Shown: positions 1 to 10,994, numbered from the stretch's first letter. The stretch is DNA of 64,000 nucleotides from CAMYOC01 sp963704875 (GCA_963704875.1 CAVPIA010000001.1:1-64000); one strand, 5' to 3'. Notes: a model not told the origin generated them from the letters alone. A program made the numbers and translations.

Positions 1-269
1 CGACGTATCGCTAGGCGGTCGGCCGTCAGACGCGTCGGCTTTCGGTTCCGCTGAAGCCAGTGATATGGGCCGCAGTGATCTGCGATCGTGTGTGTCGCTG
101 GTTCGGTGTTTCACCGCCGCTCTACCCGCGGCGCGTAGAGTTTTTCGCGCTTGATCGCGCGTTCTCGATCGATAAGGCAAAGAAACTTTTGGGCTATGCG
201 CCCAGCGTGGGTCTGGAAGAGGGCTTGCGCAGGACTGCAGAGGCCTACCGGTCCCAGGGGCTGATGTAA
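1..269 (+). CDS. NAD-dependent epimerase/dehydratase, C-terminal part
   Basis: This is the tail of an extended short-chain dehydrogenase/reductase (sugar-nucleotide epimerase or 3-beta-HSD-like). The residues near FALDRAFSIDKAKKLLGYAP, followed by LEEGLRRTAEAYRSQGL, are typical of the C-terminal substrate-binding part of this family. The Rossmann domain and catalytic YxxxK lie outside the window. A TAG at 12-14 in the same frame shows that the link to upstream sequence is either frameshifted or differently phased. The next gene follows after 3 bp, so both probably belong to one exopolysaccharide operon. Family assignment is good; the substrate is unknown. Confidence 0.7.
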
Positions 270-272
270 GCG

Positions 273-1744
273 GTGACCGGTCAGTCAGCGACCACGCCGG
301 CCGACAACCGATTCGACGTGATCGTTATCGGGGGCGGTATCTACGGGGTGATGACCGCGCTGGAGTCTTCGTCACGTGGTTTGAAAACGCTTCTGGTGGA
401 GGCTGGCGACTGGTGTTCCGGCACCAGCTATAGCTGGCTGCGGATACTGCACGGGGGATTGCGCTATCTGCAGACGATGGATCTCCCGCGGTTCTATGAG
501 TCGGTGCGCGAGCGGAGCTGGTTTCTCGAGCATTTTCCGCATCTGGTACGGCCGATCTCCTGCATCATGCCGCTGTACCAGACGGGCTCTCATCCGGTCT
601 GGATGATGAGGGCAGCGCTGACGCTCAATGACGTACTGTCGATCCACCGCAATCGTCGTCTGGTGTCTGGCAATCACCTGGAGCGGGAGAGAATGCTCTC
701 ACCCGATGAAGTCCAAAAGGCGTTGCCCTATATTGAGCGTGCGGCGCTAAAGGGAGGCGCCCGCTGGCAAGACGCGGTGGCGTTTGAACCCCAGTTGTTG
801 TTCCTGGAACTGTTGCAGTGGTGCAGGGCGCACGGCGCCGTATGTCTCAACTATACCCAGGCGACCGGGGTGCTGACGGAAGGTGGCAAGGTCACCGGCA
901 TTACCTGCGCGGGTGCTTCGGATGGCGAAGAGGCCCGCTACCAGGCGCCAGTTGTGATTAACGCTGCGGGCCATTGGGCGCCCGGCCTTGCGCGCAAGTT
1001 TGGGCATGCGATGAACGCCGAGCCAGGCATGTCCTGGGCCTGGAACGTGTTATTCGATTTGCCCGTCACGACGGATTGCGCGGGTGCCGTGACGACCGCC
1101 CGAAAGCGGGGGCGCAGACCTTCTTCGTCGATGCCCTGGCAGGGGAGAATGCTGGTCGGCACCGGCCACGCGCCGGTGCGTCACGGCGATGAATCGGCGC
1201 CAGTGCCCGAGCATCTGGTGGCCGGCTTTGTCGAACAGGTGGCCAAAGCTGTGCCGTCTCTGGGTCTTGGCATGGCAAACGTCTCCCGCGTTTTGGGTGG
1301 ACGTCTGCCGATCTCGAGTCCGGAGCCGATAAAACTGACCGCCCGGCCGGTGATCGTCGATCATCAACCATCTGGAGCGGCGGGCCTGTATTCTGTGTGG
1401 GGGATCAAATACACGACCGCGCTCGCTGTGGCCAGACGCGTGGTCGACAAAGCCTGCGGTAGGACGAGAGCGGTATCGGCGAGCTACCGACCCGATCAGG
1501 TCGAGACTGGCCAATTGCCACTCGCGTCCCTGGATCGTTCATCCTCCGGCCGAAGATGTCGAGAATCCTGAGTTATTTTCGAGAAGTTGTGGACCTGGGC
1601 CTTGCCAGCGGCGCATGTCATCTGGATGATCTGGTGCTGCGCCGTTGCGGTCTCGGCGATCATGCCGGTACTGCCCGCGAGGTGGCAGGCACGATGGCAG
1701 CGATGATGCCGTGGAGCGAGGAACAAAAGGACCGGGAATTGTAG
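273..1744 (+). CDS. FAD-dependent oxidoreductase, GlpD-like (3' end frameshifted)
   Basis: The protein opens with an FAD-binding Rossmann motif (VIVIGGGIYG) and a GlpD-like stretch including SGTSYSWLRILHGGLRYLQ, the pattern of DAO/glycerol-3-phosphate dehydrogenase flavoproteins. It probably oxidises a small hydroxylated or amino substrate at the membrane; the substrate cannot be read from sequence. The start is GTG at 273. The open frame ends at 1571, but a helical C-terminal segment (LASGACHLDDLVLRRCGLGD) continues in another frame to a TAG at 1742-1744, so at least one indel lies around 1530-1585. Its place between an epimerase and an acyltransferase suggests a role in exopolysaccharide synthesis rather than glycerol catabolism. 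Confidence 0.7.
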
Positions 1745-1833
1745 AGTTCATGGCCGACACACCCGGAATTCCTGGAACGATGGCCAAAAGGTCCCGAACG
1801 ATTGAGGCCTCACGGTCAGGTCGGTAGCAACGA

Positions 1834-2580
1834 ATGAGCAAACCATCGAACACCCAGGAGGAGCTCAAGTCACAGGAGCTCTCGAGCAGCGCCAAATATA
1901 GAGCGTTGGTGATCGGCCAGCAGGGTGTCTGGCCCCTGGTGAAGTACGAACTGGTATTGCTGCTGGCATCCTGGATCCCGGGAGCGCTCGGCCTGTTGCT
2001 GCGCTCGAAGCTCTACCCGGCTCTGTTGGGGCAGTGCGGACTGGGCAGCGTATTCGGCGCCAATGTGGTGCTGCGCCATCCGCACAAGATCCGGACAGGC
2101 GCGGGACTGGTGGCGGATGACAACGTGGTGCTGGACGCGAAGGGAACGACAAATCAGGGCATCGACATCGGTGACCAGGTTTTTATCGGACGCAATACGA
2201 TCATCTATTGCCAGAACGGTGATATCTCTATCGGCGACAACAGCAATATCGGTTCCAACTGTCAGATTTTCTCATCCGGCAAGTGAGCGATCGGCTCAAA
2301 TGTGCTGTCGCGGCCTATGTCTATGTGGTCGGGGGCGGACATCATTTCGACGATGATGACACGCCGGTGATCGGTCAGGAGCGCGTCGCCAGGGGGATAC
2401 GATCGGTGACGGAGTGTGGATCGGGGCAGGCGTCAAGATCCTCGACGGCGTTCGGTGGGTAAGACGCGATATTAGCGGCCGGCAGCGTCGTGAATCAGGA
2501 CGTACCGCCAGGGGCGATCGTCGGTGGCATTCCGGCCAAGGTGTTGCGTCAGCGTAGCGTGGCAGGTGAGGGACGCCTGA
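1834..2580 (+). pseudogene. Hexapeptide-repeat (LbH) acyltransferase, frameshifted
   Basis: Residues 1-150 are open (1834-2286) and contain isoleucine-patch hexapeptides (IDIGDQVFIGRNT, ISIGDNSNIGSNCQIFSSGK) of left-handed beta-helix acyltransferases. The family pattern continues in other frames: YVYVVGGGHHFDDDDTPVIG near 2315-2375, a weak IGAGVKILDGV-like stretch near 2420, and VPPGAIVGGIPAKVLRQR to about 2555. At least two indels are needed to join them. The intact enzyme would O- or N-acetylate a glycan precursor or repeat unit. The next gene begins immediately downstream. It is either a true pseudogene or a run of sequencing errors. Confidence 0.72.
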
Positions 2581-4440
2581 TGTTTGTTGCGGTGTCAACA
2601 AGACCAGGGACTTCGCGATCGATCAGGCGGAGTTTTCGGCGACACGGCGCGTCGGCACTGGGCGCCCACGGCGACGACGTCCTTTCCCGTTTCGCAGATC
2701 GCGCTGGCGCGAGCATCGACGGTTCAGTCCGCGCCGACGACCAGTCTGGCGCGGCGGTGTCATCTTCGGCGAAAGGCGTTGGGCGCGGGCGGATTGGGCG
2801 ATCAACTGCGTCGAGATCGTACCGGGCCAGAGGCGCCGACTTCGTCAGGCAGCTGAATGGTCATTTTGTTTTGCCGATTGCGGATCCGGAGGATGGATCA
2901 CTCTATGTGACGCGGGATCACCTCGGGGTCGAACCGCTCTACTATGGAGACCTTCCCGACCCGCTGCGTGTTCTCCACCAGCGCCGCGGCGGTTGCCGCA
3001 TTCGGTTCGCAAGGGGCGCCGACACTGGACAATGCGGCCATCGCCAGGTTTCTCTGCTTCAATTACAACCCCGGTAGCGCGACGTTCTGGCAAGGGGTAA
3101 GGAAATTTCCGCCGGCGCACTATGCCGAGGTGGTAAACGGACGATTCACGCTGACCCGTTACTGGCGTCCGGAATTTCGGCGCCCAATTCGAAGAGGATG
3201 AGGCGGAGATCACCGAGCGTCTGCGCGCCGAGATCGAAACCGCAATTACAATCCGCGCCGGTGATGTCAGCGCACCCGCAGTGTTTGTGAGCGGTGGGCT
3301 GGACTCGAGTACCGTGCTTGGCGTTCTCGCCCGGCACTGCGAGGAGTCGCCGCGGACCTACTCCTATCGCTGTCGTGGTCAGGGATTTGATGAATCCCAT
3401 TATGCGCGGATGATGGCTGAGAGCGTGGGCTCCGGCATACGGAACTCGAGTATCTGCCGGAAAATGTCGATCTGATGGTCGATCTGGTCGACACGATGGA
3501 GGAGCCGTTCTGCGACGTCGGCATCAACATCGCTACCGCACTGCTGGGCCGGGAGGCGGGTAAGGATAATCGCTGCGTGTTCACCGGCGACGGTGGTGAC
3601 GAGCTATTTGGCGGTCATCCGATCTACGAAGCGGACAAGGTGGCTCGCTACACCGACATGATTCCGCCCGGGATCATGCGTTCAATCGGCACAGTGCTGT
3701 CAAAACTTCCGGATTCCGACAAGAAGAAGACGCTCGCGGTCAAACTCAAGCGATTCGGCGAGAGCCTGCGCTTCCACGGGAACTGCGGACCAACCGTTGG
3801 CGGCTCTATTATCTCGAGGACGACCTCGCGAAACTGCTCAACGATGACGTGATGATCGGGGTGACAACCGGGAGTCACTGTTCTCGGACATTATCGATAC
3901 CTACCGGGAAGCCGACGCGCCAGATCGCGCTGGGCCAGACTTTGTACTCGGATTATTTCACCGTGGTCGATTTCTACCTACGCAGGAACGACCTGAACCG
4001 GACGTTCGGGCTGCAGACGCGTTACCCGTTTCTCGATCCGGTACTGGTCGAATTCTGTGCCCGGATACCGTCGAAGTACAAAGTCCGTGGCTGGTTCGAC
4101 TCTAAACACATCATGAAGAAAGCGATCGAGCCGTGGCTGCCGCATGAGATCGTCTATCGCAAGGACAAACTCGGGACACAGCATCCCGCTAAAGAACTGG
4201 ATCCGCGACAACAAACATGTCCGCGAATTCGTCGGTGATCTGATTTCTGAATCGCGTTTGCGCAGGCGTGGCCTGGTGAGGCCCGAGTATGTGGCGAGAA
4301 TGTGGGACGACCACATGGCGTCAAGGGTGAACAATTCGCATCGGTTATGGTCCCTGGCCGTCCTGGAGTTGTGGACTGAAGGACCGGGAGCAAGATTCGG
4401 GTCACGAGGCAGCCCGACGCAGGGTGAGGCGCAGGGATGA
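2580..4440 (+). pseudogene. Asparagine synthase-like amidotransferase, multiply frameshifted
   Basis: Pieces of one class-II glutamine amidotransferase/asparagine synthetase appear in order across different frames. The GATase part includes FVRQLNGHFVLPIADPEDG and VTRDHLGVEPLYYGD near 2840-2960. The synthetase P-loop is SGGLDSSTVLGVLARH near 3288, and FTGDGGDELFGGHP lies near 3580. The C-terminal segments include LQTRYPFLDPVLVEFC near 4015 and an end at 4438-4440. Around six indels would be needed for one reading frame. Exopolysaccharide clusters of the exosortase/PEP-CTERM type usually carry such an amidotransferase, thought to modify the glycan or a precursor. The N-terminal catalytic Cys cannot be placed because the region around 2580-2840 is the most scrambled. 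Confidence 0.75.
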
Positions 4441-5672
4441 ACCCGCAGTCGAGCAGGCTGTTATGGCAGCTCCAGAAGAAGAGGCATCTGATCGATGTGT
4501 GGTTCCGGGTCTCGGTCCCGATTTCGTCGCCCAACGCCGGCCGCCAGCGGAACTCGATCATATACCGGTCATTACATTCCACGTGCCCATTCCGGAGCGG
4601 TTCGAAGACGCAGTGTGCCTATCTCGCCGACAATGGTTACCACACTGTCGACGGCGAGGAACTGACAGTCGTCATGAGTGGTCAGGTAAAACCGAGACCT
4701 AGGAGTGTTGCAGTCACATTCGATGATGGTCTGAAACAGGTTTGGACGGTCGCGTATCCGATCCTTAAGAAGTACGGGCTCAAGGCGATCGTATTCCTGG
4801 TTCCCGGCTGTATCCCGGAAGACGAGTCGGCTACCTCGGAAGACAATGGAGGATGTCTGGCGAGGGCGAGGCGACTGACGCCGAGGTATGGGTATCTGGT
4901 CGGGCGAGATCGCCACTGGCGACCTGGCCGGAAATAAGGGTCATGCACGATTCTGGCGTGATCGACTTCCAGTCCCACTCGATGTGGCATAGCCTGGTGT
5001 ATCCAGTCGGATCAGGTGATCGACTTCGGGCGTCCGGACTACGACACTTTCTATTTCGGCAATATTCATTTCCCGCTTTATCAGCAGGACGGCATAGATG
5101 TCACCAGTCGAGAAGTGATTCTCGGCATGCCGGTATACGCGTCGGCGCCGCGAATGCAGGTTGAAGCACGATATTTTGATGATCAACGATTGCGGGACCA
5201 CTGCGTCGATCTCGTGGCTCGTTCGGGTGGTGAGAAATTCTTCAGTCAACCGGGATGGCGACAGAGTCTGAAGGGAGCTGTCGAGAGCTTTCGACGGTCC
5301 AATCCGGCGCAGACGAGAATCGAGCAGCCTGAGGAACGGGACGCGGCTATCCGGGACGAGCTACGGGCGGCAAAGGAAGCTATCGAGGGTCGCTTGTCAG
5401 GCAAGAAGGTCACCCACTTCTGTTTCCCATGGTACAAGGGCGCCGAATTCGCCCAGCGATGCGCCGAAGAGACCGGGTATGAATTGACTTACTGGGACTA
5501 TGGCCCGGGATTCTTCAAGAACACTCCCGCTAGCCGGACCGCGAGAATTGCGCGCGTCGACGAGACTTTCATGCGTCGGCTGCCGGGAAGTGGGCGCATG
5601 AGCAAATTCGACGTATTGCGCGAGATGATCCAACTGAGGGAATTACCCGCCCGGATGTTCCCGGGCCGGTGA
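4437..5672 (+). pseudogene. Polysaccharide deacetylase (NodB homology), frameshifted
   Basis: The ATG at 4437 overlaps the preceding TGA. The NodB motif 1 is seen as VAVTFDDG near 4705 and the metal-binding histidine motif as SHSMWHS near 4975, but in a different frame. The remainder (5016-5672) is a single open frame with helical segments and HFCFPWYKG. Motif order and spacing fit a carbohydrate esterase family 4 protein that removes acetyl groups from an N-acetylated polysaccharide in the periplasm. At least two indels (about 4850 and 5005) break the gene. It lies between the amidotransferase and a glycosyltransferase. Confidence 0.72.
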
Positions 5673-5683
5673 GGCCAACACCT

Positions 5684-6802
5684 ATGAAGGTCCTGCACGT
5701 CATAGACAAACTATCCATGGACGGCGTCAATCCGAGCAGCTGCACAGTGCTGTTTGGCGGCTGGAACCCGCACATGCAGAAACTGGGTTGTGAGATGTCC
5801 GTCATGAGCCTTGCCCAGGACCAGGAAGTCGGGACCTATCTTCGCGACCGGGGCATCGAGGATCACTATTCGTCTAATCCGAGGCATGTTATCAAGGTCA
5901 TCGGACAGATCGAAGAGCTCGCTACTGGCCTGGGCGCGGATATCATCCACCTCCACGGGTATGGAGCGGCGCACTTCGGCCGGGTGGCAGCCAGACGGAG
6001 CGGCATCCTAAACGTTGTCCATGAGCATGCGGTGCTGAAGGTGAAGCCGGTCCATTATGTGATCGATCGCTTGCTGCGGAATATGACCGATGCTGCCGTT
6101 GCCGTCAGCCGTAATGTCAGGGAATTCATGATCAGGGGGCGCAGCATTCCGGCCGACCGGATCCGTGTGATTGGCAATGGAATCGATCTAGGGCGCTTTT
6201 TGCCGAAGAGTCCGTCTGATATTCAATCAGCCAGGGAGATCATCGGTGTCGATAGGTGCGTTCCGATCGTTGGCGCGGTGACCCGGTTTCGTCAAGAGAA
6301 GGGCACTGAAGACCTGATCAGAGCTTTCGGTGAGATTCGGAGAAGGTTCGATGAGGCCCGGCTAGTCATTGTGGGCGACGGACCGCTCAGGGAGATGTTG
6401 CGGGATATTGCGGAACACGAAGGCGTGTCCGATTCGGTGATGTGGCTTGGTTTCCGCTCAGATGTAGAGCGAATCATGCCAGCCTTCGATGTGCAGGTAA
6501 TTCCATCGCTGACGGAAGGGTTTCCACTGGCGTTGGCTGAAGGCATGGCTATCGGCAATGCCATGGTAGTGACCGAGGTGGGCGGAATGAGGGAACTGGG
6601 CCGAGATCTAGAGAATCTGTTGTTCGTGCCGCCGCGGGATCCCTCCGCCATAGCTAATGCGAGCATACGCTTGTTCGAAGATACTGCTCTGGCATTGGCG
6701 ATTTCCGAAGCGGCACGAGAGTCCGCCCGGTCAATGGATGTGGCCCAGAGTGCCAACGCCCTGGTCGGGCTTTATTCTGAGATGATAGCTTCAAGGCGTT
6801 AG
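5684..6802 (+). CDS. Glycosyltransferase family 4
   Basis: This is an intact GT-B glycosyltransferase. The N-terminal domain (MKVLHVIDKLSMDGVNPSSC, GYGAAHFGRVAARRSGILNV) binds the acceptor. The C-terminal nucleotide-sugar domain contains IVGAVTRFRQEKGTEDLIRA and the family E-x7-E motif in EGFPLALAEGMAIG. It would transfer a sugar from a nucleotide donor to a lipid-linked glycan on the cytoplasmic face. The start is placed at ATG 5684; a GTG at 5669 overlapping the previous stop is possible. It is the first unbroken gene of the plus-strand exopolysaccharide operon. The sugar is unknown. Confidence 0.88.
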   Translation: MKVLHVIDKLSMDGVNPSSCTVLFGGWNPHMQKLGCEMSVMSLAQDQEVGTYLRDRGIEDHYSSNPRHVIKVIGQIEELATGLGADIIHLHGYGAAHFGRVAARRSGILNVVHEHAVLKVKPVHYVIDRLLRNMTDAAVAVSRNVREFMIRGRSIPADRIRVIGNGIDLGRFLPKSPSDIQSAREIIGVDRCVPIVGAVTRFRQEKGTEDLIRAFGEIRRRFDEARLVIVGDGPLREMLRDIAEHEGVSDSVMWLGFRSDVERIMPAFDVQVIPSLTEGFPLALAEGMAIGNAMVVTEVGGMRELGRDLENLLFVPPRDPSAIANASIRLFEDTALALAISEAARESARSMDVAQSANALVGLYSEMIASRR

Positions 6803-6922
6803 CGAGCATCACCATGGTGTGGAGTCGGGTCACTAGATTTCACATTCGCGCGCCAGCTGGGAATCCCGCGAAGCAGCTTCAGATATGGACAACTGTCAGT
6901 AGATAGCAGTGGGGAGCGCCAG

Positions 6923-7687
6923 GTGAGCGATCACGGACAAGACAACCAAAACAAGGCGAGCCAAGCTCGCTACGGCTTTAGCAAAGTCACCTCTCTGGGT
7001 GCCAGCCGCAAGATAAAGATGCTGAGGAGACTCGTGCAGAGACTACTGCCGCCTCCGAGCCAGGCTCCAGTCATCTTGGAGGTGGGACCGGGGCGAGGTG
7101 AGTTTGCAGGGCTCGTCCTCGAACAAGGATATGACTATGTAGGCATTGAACCGAGTGATGAATTGCGAAGGGATCTCCAATCGAAGGGCCTGACTATTGT
7201 CGAGAAAGGCTTGCCAGAGATTGCTCTGTCGGACCGTGAAGTGGATGTGGTCTACTCGTTCGATGTTCTGGAGCATCTCGACAATCACAATGTGGCCATG
7301 ACCTTCATGAGCGAAGCCTATCGGGTATTGAAGCCGGACGGACATATGATTGTTATCGCACCCAATGCCGAGACCCTGGGGCCGCTGTTTTATGTTTACG
7401 AGTATCAACACAGCTTTGTTACGACCGTTTATCGGGTGCAGTCCATGCTTAGAGACTCGGGATTCGTTATGGTCTCGTCTGGCCGTTTTCTGACAAGTTT
7501 TGGACTTTCAGAGGGGGTTCTCGCTCGCTCGCTCGACCGTTTCATTGCTCAGACGGCGCTTCTCCTCGCGCGTAGTCCGACATTGCTTGCTCTGGGGCGC
7601 CTTGTGTTCGGAGAGGGGCTGGTGTTTAAGGTGCACAAGAATATCTATGATCATTTTTTCGTTGTCGCGAGAAAGATGCCAGAGTAG
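6923..7687 (+). CDS. Class I SAM-dependent methyltransferase
   Basis: The SAM-binding motif I is VILEVGPGRGEFAGLVLEQG (residues about 50-69), followed by the acidic motif II region VGIEPSD and motif IV VDVVYSFDVLEHL, as in Methyltransf_11/12 proteins. The start is GTG at 6923 with a purine-rich GGGAGC just upstream. Position after a GT4 enzyme and convergent with a flippase suggests methylation of a sugar residue or chain end of the exopolysaccharide. The intergenic gap of 120 bp to the previous gene holds no obvious signal. The substrate is inferred from context only. Confidence 0.82.
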   Translation: MSDHGQDNQNKASQARYGFSKVTSLGASRKIKMLRRLVQRLLPPPSQAPVILEVGPGRGEFAGLVLEQGYDYVGIEPSDELRRDLQSKGLTIVEKGLPEIALSDREVDVVYSFDVLEHLDNHNVAMTFMSEAYRVLKPDGHMIVIAPNAETLGPLFYVYEYQHSFVTTVYRVQSMLRDSGFVMVSSGRFLTSFGLSEGVLARSLDRFIAQTALLLARSPTLLALGRLVFGEGLVFKVHKNIYDHFFVVARKMPE

Positions 7688-8019
7688 TTGAGACTGTGGC
7701 GTTCGGATATTCAGGAGTGACAGACCTCAGACAAGTGTTGATCTGTCTAGGAATCTTGAATCTGCTGGGCAAAAGTATGGAGCTTTCGCAGAGTGCGAAT
7801 TCGACATGGCACGACGGCCGCTATGCAGCCAGCCAAAATGCCGTCATCGATGGCATCAGAGTTTGAGTCGTCAGAGACTTCAATTTGATCGCAGAGCTGT
7901 AAGACCAAAAACAACCGAAAATTAGCCGCCCCTTATGATGGCTGTTGGGTCGCATCGTAGATTGCCTTGTGGCTCACGATAGCGGCGTGAAAGGCGTTGC
8001 CAGATTGGGTGGCTCCGCG
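7688..8019. other. Intergenic region between convergent genes
   Basis: About 330 bp between the convergent methyltransferase and flippase genes. I see no convincing open frame, terminator hairpin with T-run, or RNA gene. A short palindromic feature could not be established by eye. Confidence 0.4.
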
Positions 8020-9468
8020 TCAACTGCGCTTCCCCTCGCTAGAATGACGCCGGAAAACGTTGAGGGCGAGTTTTCGCTCCTGACCGGTTATGACACGAGA
8101 AGCCATGAGAAGGACCAGAAAAGCGACGGACCAGGAGCATGCAATCAGATAACTCGGCGCGCGGGGGACAAAGAAAATACTGAATATGCCCGCGATGACC
8201 CAACAGATAACCGTCTTGACCAACGGTGAAAGAGCGCGGATAGCTGGGGCCAATTTTGACAGGCGGTAGGCGAGCATTCCGAACACTGCCGCCTCTACCG
8301 CCACGGTGACAGTCGCGGCGCCAGCGAAACCATACTCTTGAATCGCAAAAATATTAAGCAGGACATTGAGCCCCAAGCCCAACATGGCATAGATTAAGAG
8401 AGCTCTTTGCTGGTCGATGGAAATCATGACTGTCTGCAGGAGATTGACCATGAAGGCAAAGGCTGCACCAAAAAGGAGGATCTGGAGCGCAATCGCGGAC
8501 TCTTCATATGCTCCGCCGAATACAAGCAAGGTAAAGTCGGAAGCGATAGGCACTCCAATCGCAGTCGCCAGCAAGGCAAGAATCAGAGAGTACTTCCATC
8601 CCGTTCGGACTAACGAAGCAAATGCCGTGGTGTCGCTCACATGACACAACGACAGTCTTGGAAGCAGCACAGTGCCGATGACGACAGGGACCAAGAGCGA
8701 TCCCTCATATATCTTGTAGCTCGCGCTGTACAATCCGACCTCTGATGAACCGCGCATTACGGAAATCATCACAGTATCTATGTAGTTGTACACATTCAGA
8801 GTGACGTAATAGAACCCAATAGGAGCGCCTGCTTTCAGCATCTCGACGAGGAATCCGATGTCGATTCGGCCATGGGAGCGATGGAATGCGGTCTTGGTCA
8901 AGTGCCTGATCACCAACAAGTCAATAAGTCGGACGCCGACAAACGACCAGCACAGGCCGTATAGGCCGTGGCCGAGCATGACTACCGTGCTTCCGATCAA
9001 GAAAAGGCCACCTTTCTCAATCACCGCGCTAAGCACCTCGAGATCAAACCTTTCGTAAGCCAACAGGCCGCTTCGATACACTTCCTTTGCTGATTTCAGA
9101 ATGGATGCCAGGGCGATCAGATACACGGCATCGCGTATTCGGGAAGAATCATGGAGAAAATGAATCGTAACGGCTATCAGCAATAGCACAACCGGCGAGA
9201 TGACTAGTTTCCAGGCGAAGGCATGCAGCATGTACTGCTGAGCCTGCTGTTTGTCGCGTGCGATCTGTCTTATCAGTAAGTGGTAAAGCCCAGGGTCGAG
9301 GAGAAAGTCGAAAAAGAACACGAAGGCCAGCGCGAATGAGAATATTCCAAAATCATCGGGTCCGAGGTATCGCGCGGCGACAACCGCCAGAAGAAAAAGG
9401 AATCCAAGAGTTGACGCCGAGACGCCAAAGGTGACGATGTTTCGGAGTATCGGCTTCTCGTCGCTCAT
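8020..9468 (-). CDS. Polysaccharide flippase (Wzx/MOP superfamily)
   Basis: This 482-residue protein is hydrophobic throughout, with about 12-14 membrane segments. It opens with the MOP-type pattern RNIVTFGVSASTLGFLFLLA and the RYLGPDDFGIFSFALAFVFF motif typical of O-antigen/teichoic acid exporters (Polysacc_synt). It would move undecaprenyl-linked repeat units across the inner membrane for Wzy-type polymerisation. It starts an intact minus-strand unit convergent with the plus-strand glycosyltransferase operon. Base composition is less GC-rich than the housekeeping genes further right, common for variable polysaccharide loci. Confidence 0.88.
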   Translation of the reverse strand: MSDEKPILRNIVTFGVSASTLGFLFLLAVVAARYLGPDDFGIFSFALAFVFFFDFLLDPGLYHLLIRQIARDKQQAQQYMLHAFAWKLVISPVVLLLIAVTIHFLHDSSRIRDAVYLIALASILKSAKEVYRSGLLAYERFDLEVLSAVIEKGGLFLIGSTVVMLGHGLYGLCWSFVGVRLIDLLVIRHLTKTAFHRSHGRIDIGFLVEMLKAGAPIGFYYVTLNVYNYIDTVMISVMRGSSEVGLYSASYKIYEGSLLVPVVIGTVLLPRLSLCHVSDTTAFASLVRTGWKYSLILALLATAIGVPIASDFTLLVFGGAYEESAIALQILLFGAAFAFMVNLLQTVMISIDQQRALLIYAMLGLGLNVLLNIFAIQEYGFAGAATVTVAVEAAVFGMLAYRLSKLAPAIRALSPLVKTVICWVIAGIFSIFFVPRAPSYLIACSWSVAFLVLLMASRVITGQERKLALNVFRRHSSEGKRS

Positions 9469-9764
9469 CGAGATCTGCTGCGAGTAATCAATCGAAACCT
9501 ATGGTGTAAACCTGGCGACACCCAACCGCAGATAGTCTCTGTCGCCAATAGGGACGCAGATGTGACGATGCGATATTGTCCCAATTGCCGCGAGATCATC
9601 TTATGGGAGAGTGATGAGGTGGTCCTGTGCGGGAAATTTGCCATGCGACTGACTTGACCGAGGATCCTGGCGCATAAGGAAGCAAGACTGGGACCTGGGG
9701 TTCGTCATGGGCCTGGTCTTTAGTAGTCCGGTAACTCGATCCGCCATGAATCGAGGTTGACTGA
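9469..9764. other. Intergenic region
   Basis: Roughly 300 bp between two minus-strand genes. No gene is supported; the frame open at 9596-9961 is an antisense-phase shadow overlapping the real glycosyltransferase end. Confidence 0.4.
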
Positions 9765-10994
9765 CTATAGATCAGGTCCCTCAAAAACGAGAGATCGAAG
9801 CGAGGACACATAGCGATTGGCCACCTGCATAATCGAAAATCGCTCAACTGCTGTCGTTCTAGCCATGGAGCCAAGTTGAACCCTGGTGTCTCCATTCTTG
9901 ATAAGTTCGGCTGCGGCCTCATACATCTCCATCTCGTCGTTGAGAGTAACCAAGATGCCATTCACTCCGTGCTCAACGACTTCTGGCAATCCGCCGACCC
10001 GAGTTGCGATCGCTGGTAGGCCGCAAGCCTGGGCTTCGACCAACGCGAGACACTGGCTCTCAGTCCATGACGGCATGACGAAAATATCCGCGCACCGTAG
10101 ATATGGTATGACATCATCGACTTCGCCGGTGAAAGTAACGGAATTCTCCAGGCCATACTCCGCAACCATCTGCCTGAGCTGTCCCTCGCAGCCAAGCGTC
10201 ATGCCCTCACCGGAGCCAACCAGAAATAGGTGAGCGGTCTCGAACCTAGCGGCCAGCTCTTTCCAGACATCGAGCAGGAGAACAAGTCCTTTCTCTCTCG
10301 ATAGCCTGCCACAAAACATGAATACAACTTGAGTCTCGGATAGGCCGAACGACTCTCGCAGTCGCCGCTTCTTTTCTGTAGAGACTGGCGAGAACCGCTC
10401 AACGTCCACGCCATTGGGGATCTTGACGATACGCTCGCCAGGGATGCCTATCGCCAGGAGTTCCTGAACTATCGGCTCGCTTATGGCAATGAAAGCATCG
10501 GCCTTGGTGACGATTCTGTTGCGCAGGCGGAAGTACTGTCGGGCGAGCCAGTATATGGAGCTCCTAGATGACACGTCCATCAAGACATATGTGCCATCCA
10601 TTTCCCCGCAAGTATCCGGTTTTATTACGCATTTCTTTCGAAGTAGTCTGGCCACGATAACCGCCGGAAGCGCGAGGATTCGCGGCATGGGCACGACTAT
10701 GACATCGTACTTATTGCGATCACGTATCAGTGGAATACAGACATTCAACATCGCCAGGTAGCGGAAGAATCGGCCTAGGCGACTATCCCAGCCGACGCGA
10801 GTAACGGGAATGCCCGCGATGATTTCACTTCGTCTGTATGACGAGTCGTTTCGGAGGGAGACGACTAGCACGTTTACGCCCAGGTCAGATATCCGTTCGT
10901 TTATGAGCCGCGAATGAATTGCCCCGCCGTCCACGTTCGGGTAGTAAGACTCGGATACCATGCAGACACCCAAGTCCGTCAGTGACCTATCCAT
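9765..10994 (-). CDS. Glycosyltransferase family 4
   Basis: A 409-residue GT-B enzyme. The N-terminus has the donor/acceptor pattern ESYYPNVDGGAIHSR, common in GT4 proteins that act on lipid-linked sugars. The C-terminal domain has VVFMFCGRLSREKGLVLLL and an E-x7-E motif within ESQCLALVEAQACG, followed by ATRVGGLPEVVEHGVNGILV. It presumably adds one sugar of the exopolysaccharide repeat unit, working with the flippase encoded downstream on the same strand. The sugar and linkage cannot be predicted. Start ATG at 10992-10994; a short open frame upstream ends over this start codon. Confidence 0.88.
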   Translation of the reverse strand: MDRSLTDLGVCMVSESYYPNVDGGAIHSRLINERISDLGVNVLVVSLRNDSSYRRSEIIAGIPVTRVGWDSRLGRFFRYLAMLNVCIPLIRDRNKYDVIVVPMPRILALPAVIVARLLRKKCVIKPDTCGEMDGTYVLMDVSSRSSIYWLARQYFRLRNRIVTKADAFIAISEPIVQELLAIGIPGERIVKIPNGVDVERFSPVSTEKKRRLRESFGLSETQVVFMFCGRLSREKGLVLLLDVWKELAARFETAHLFLVGSGEGMTLGCEGQLRQMVAEYGLENSVTFTGEVDDVIPYLRCADIFVMPSWTESQCLALVEAQACGLPAIATRVGGLPEVVEHGVNGILVTLNDEMEMYEAAAELIKNGDTRVQLGSMARTTAVERFSIMQVANRYVSSLRSLVFEGPDL

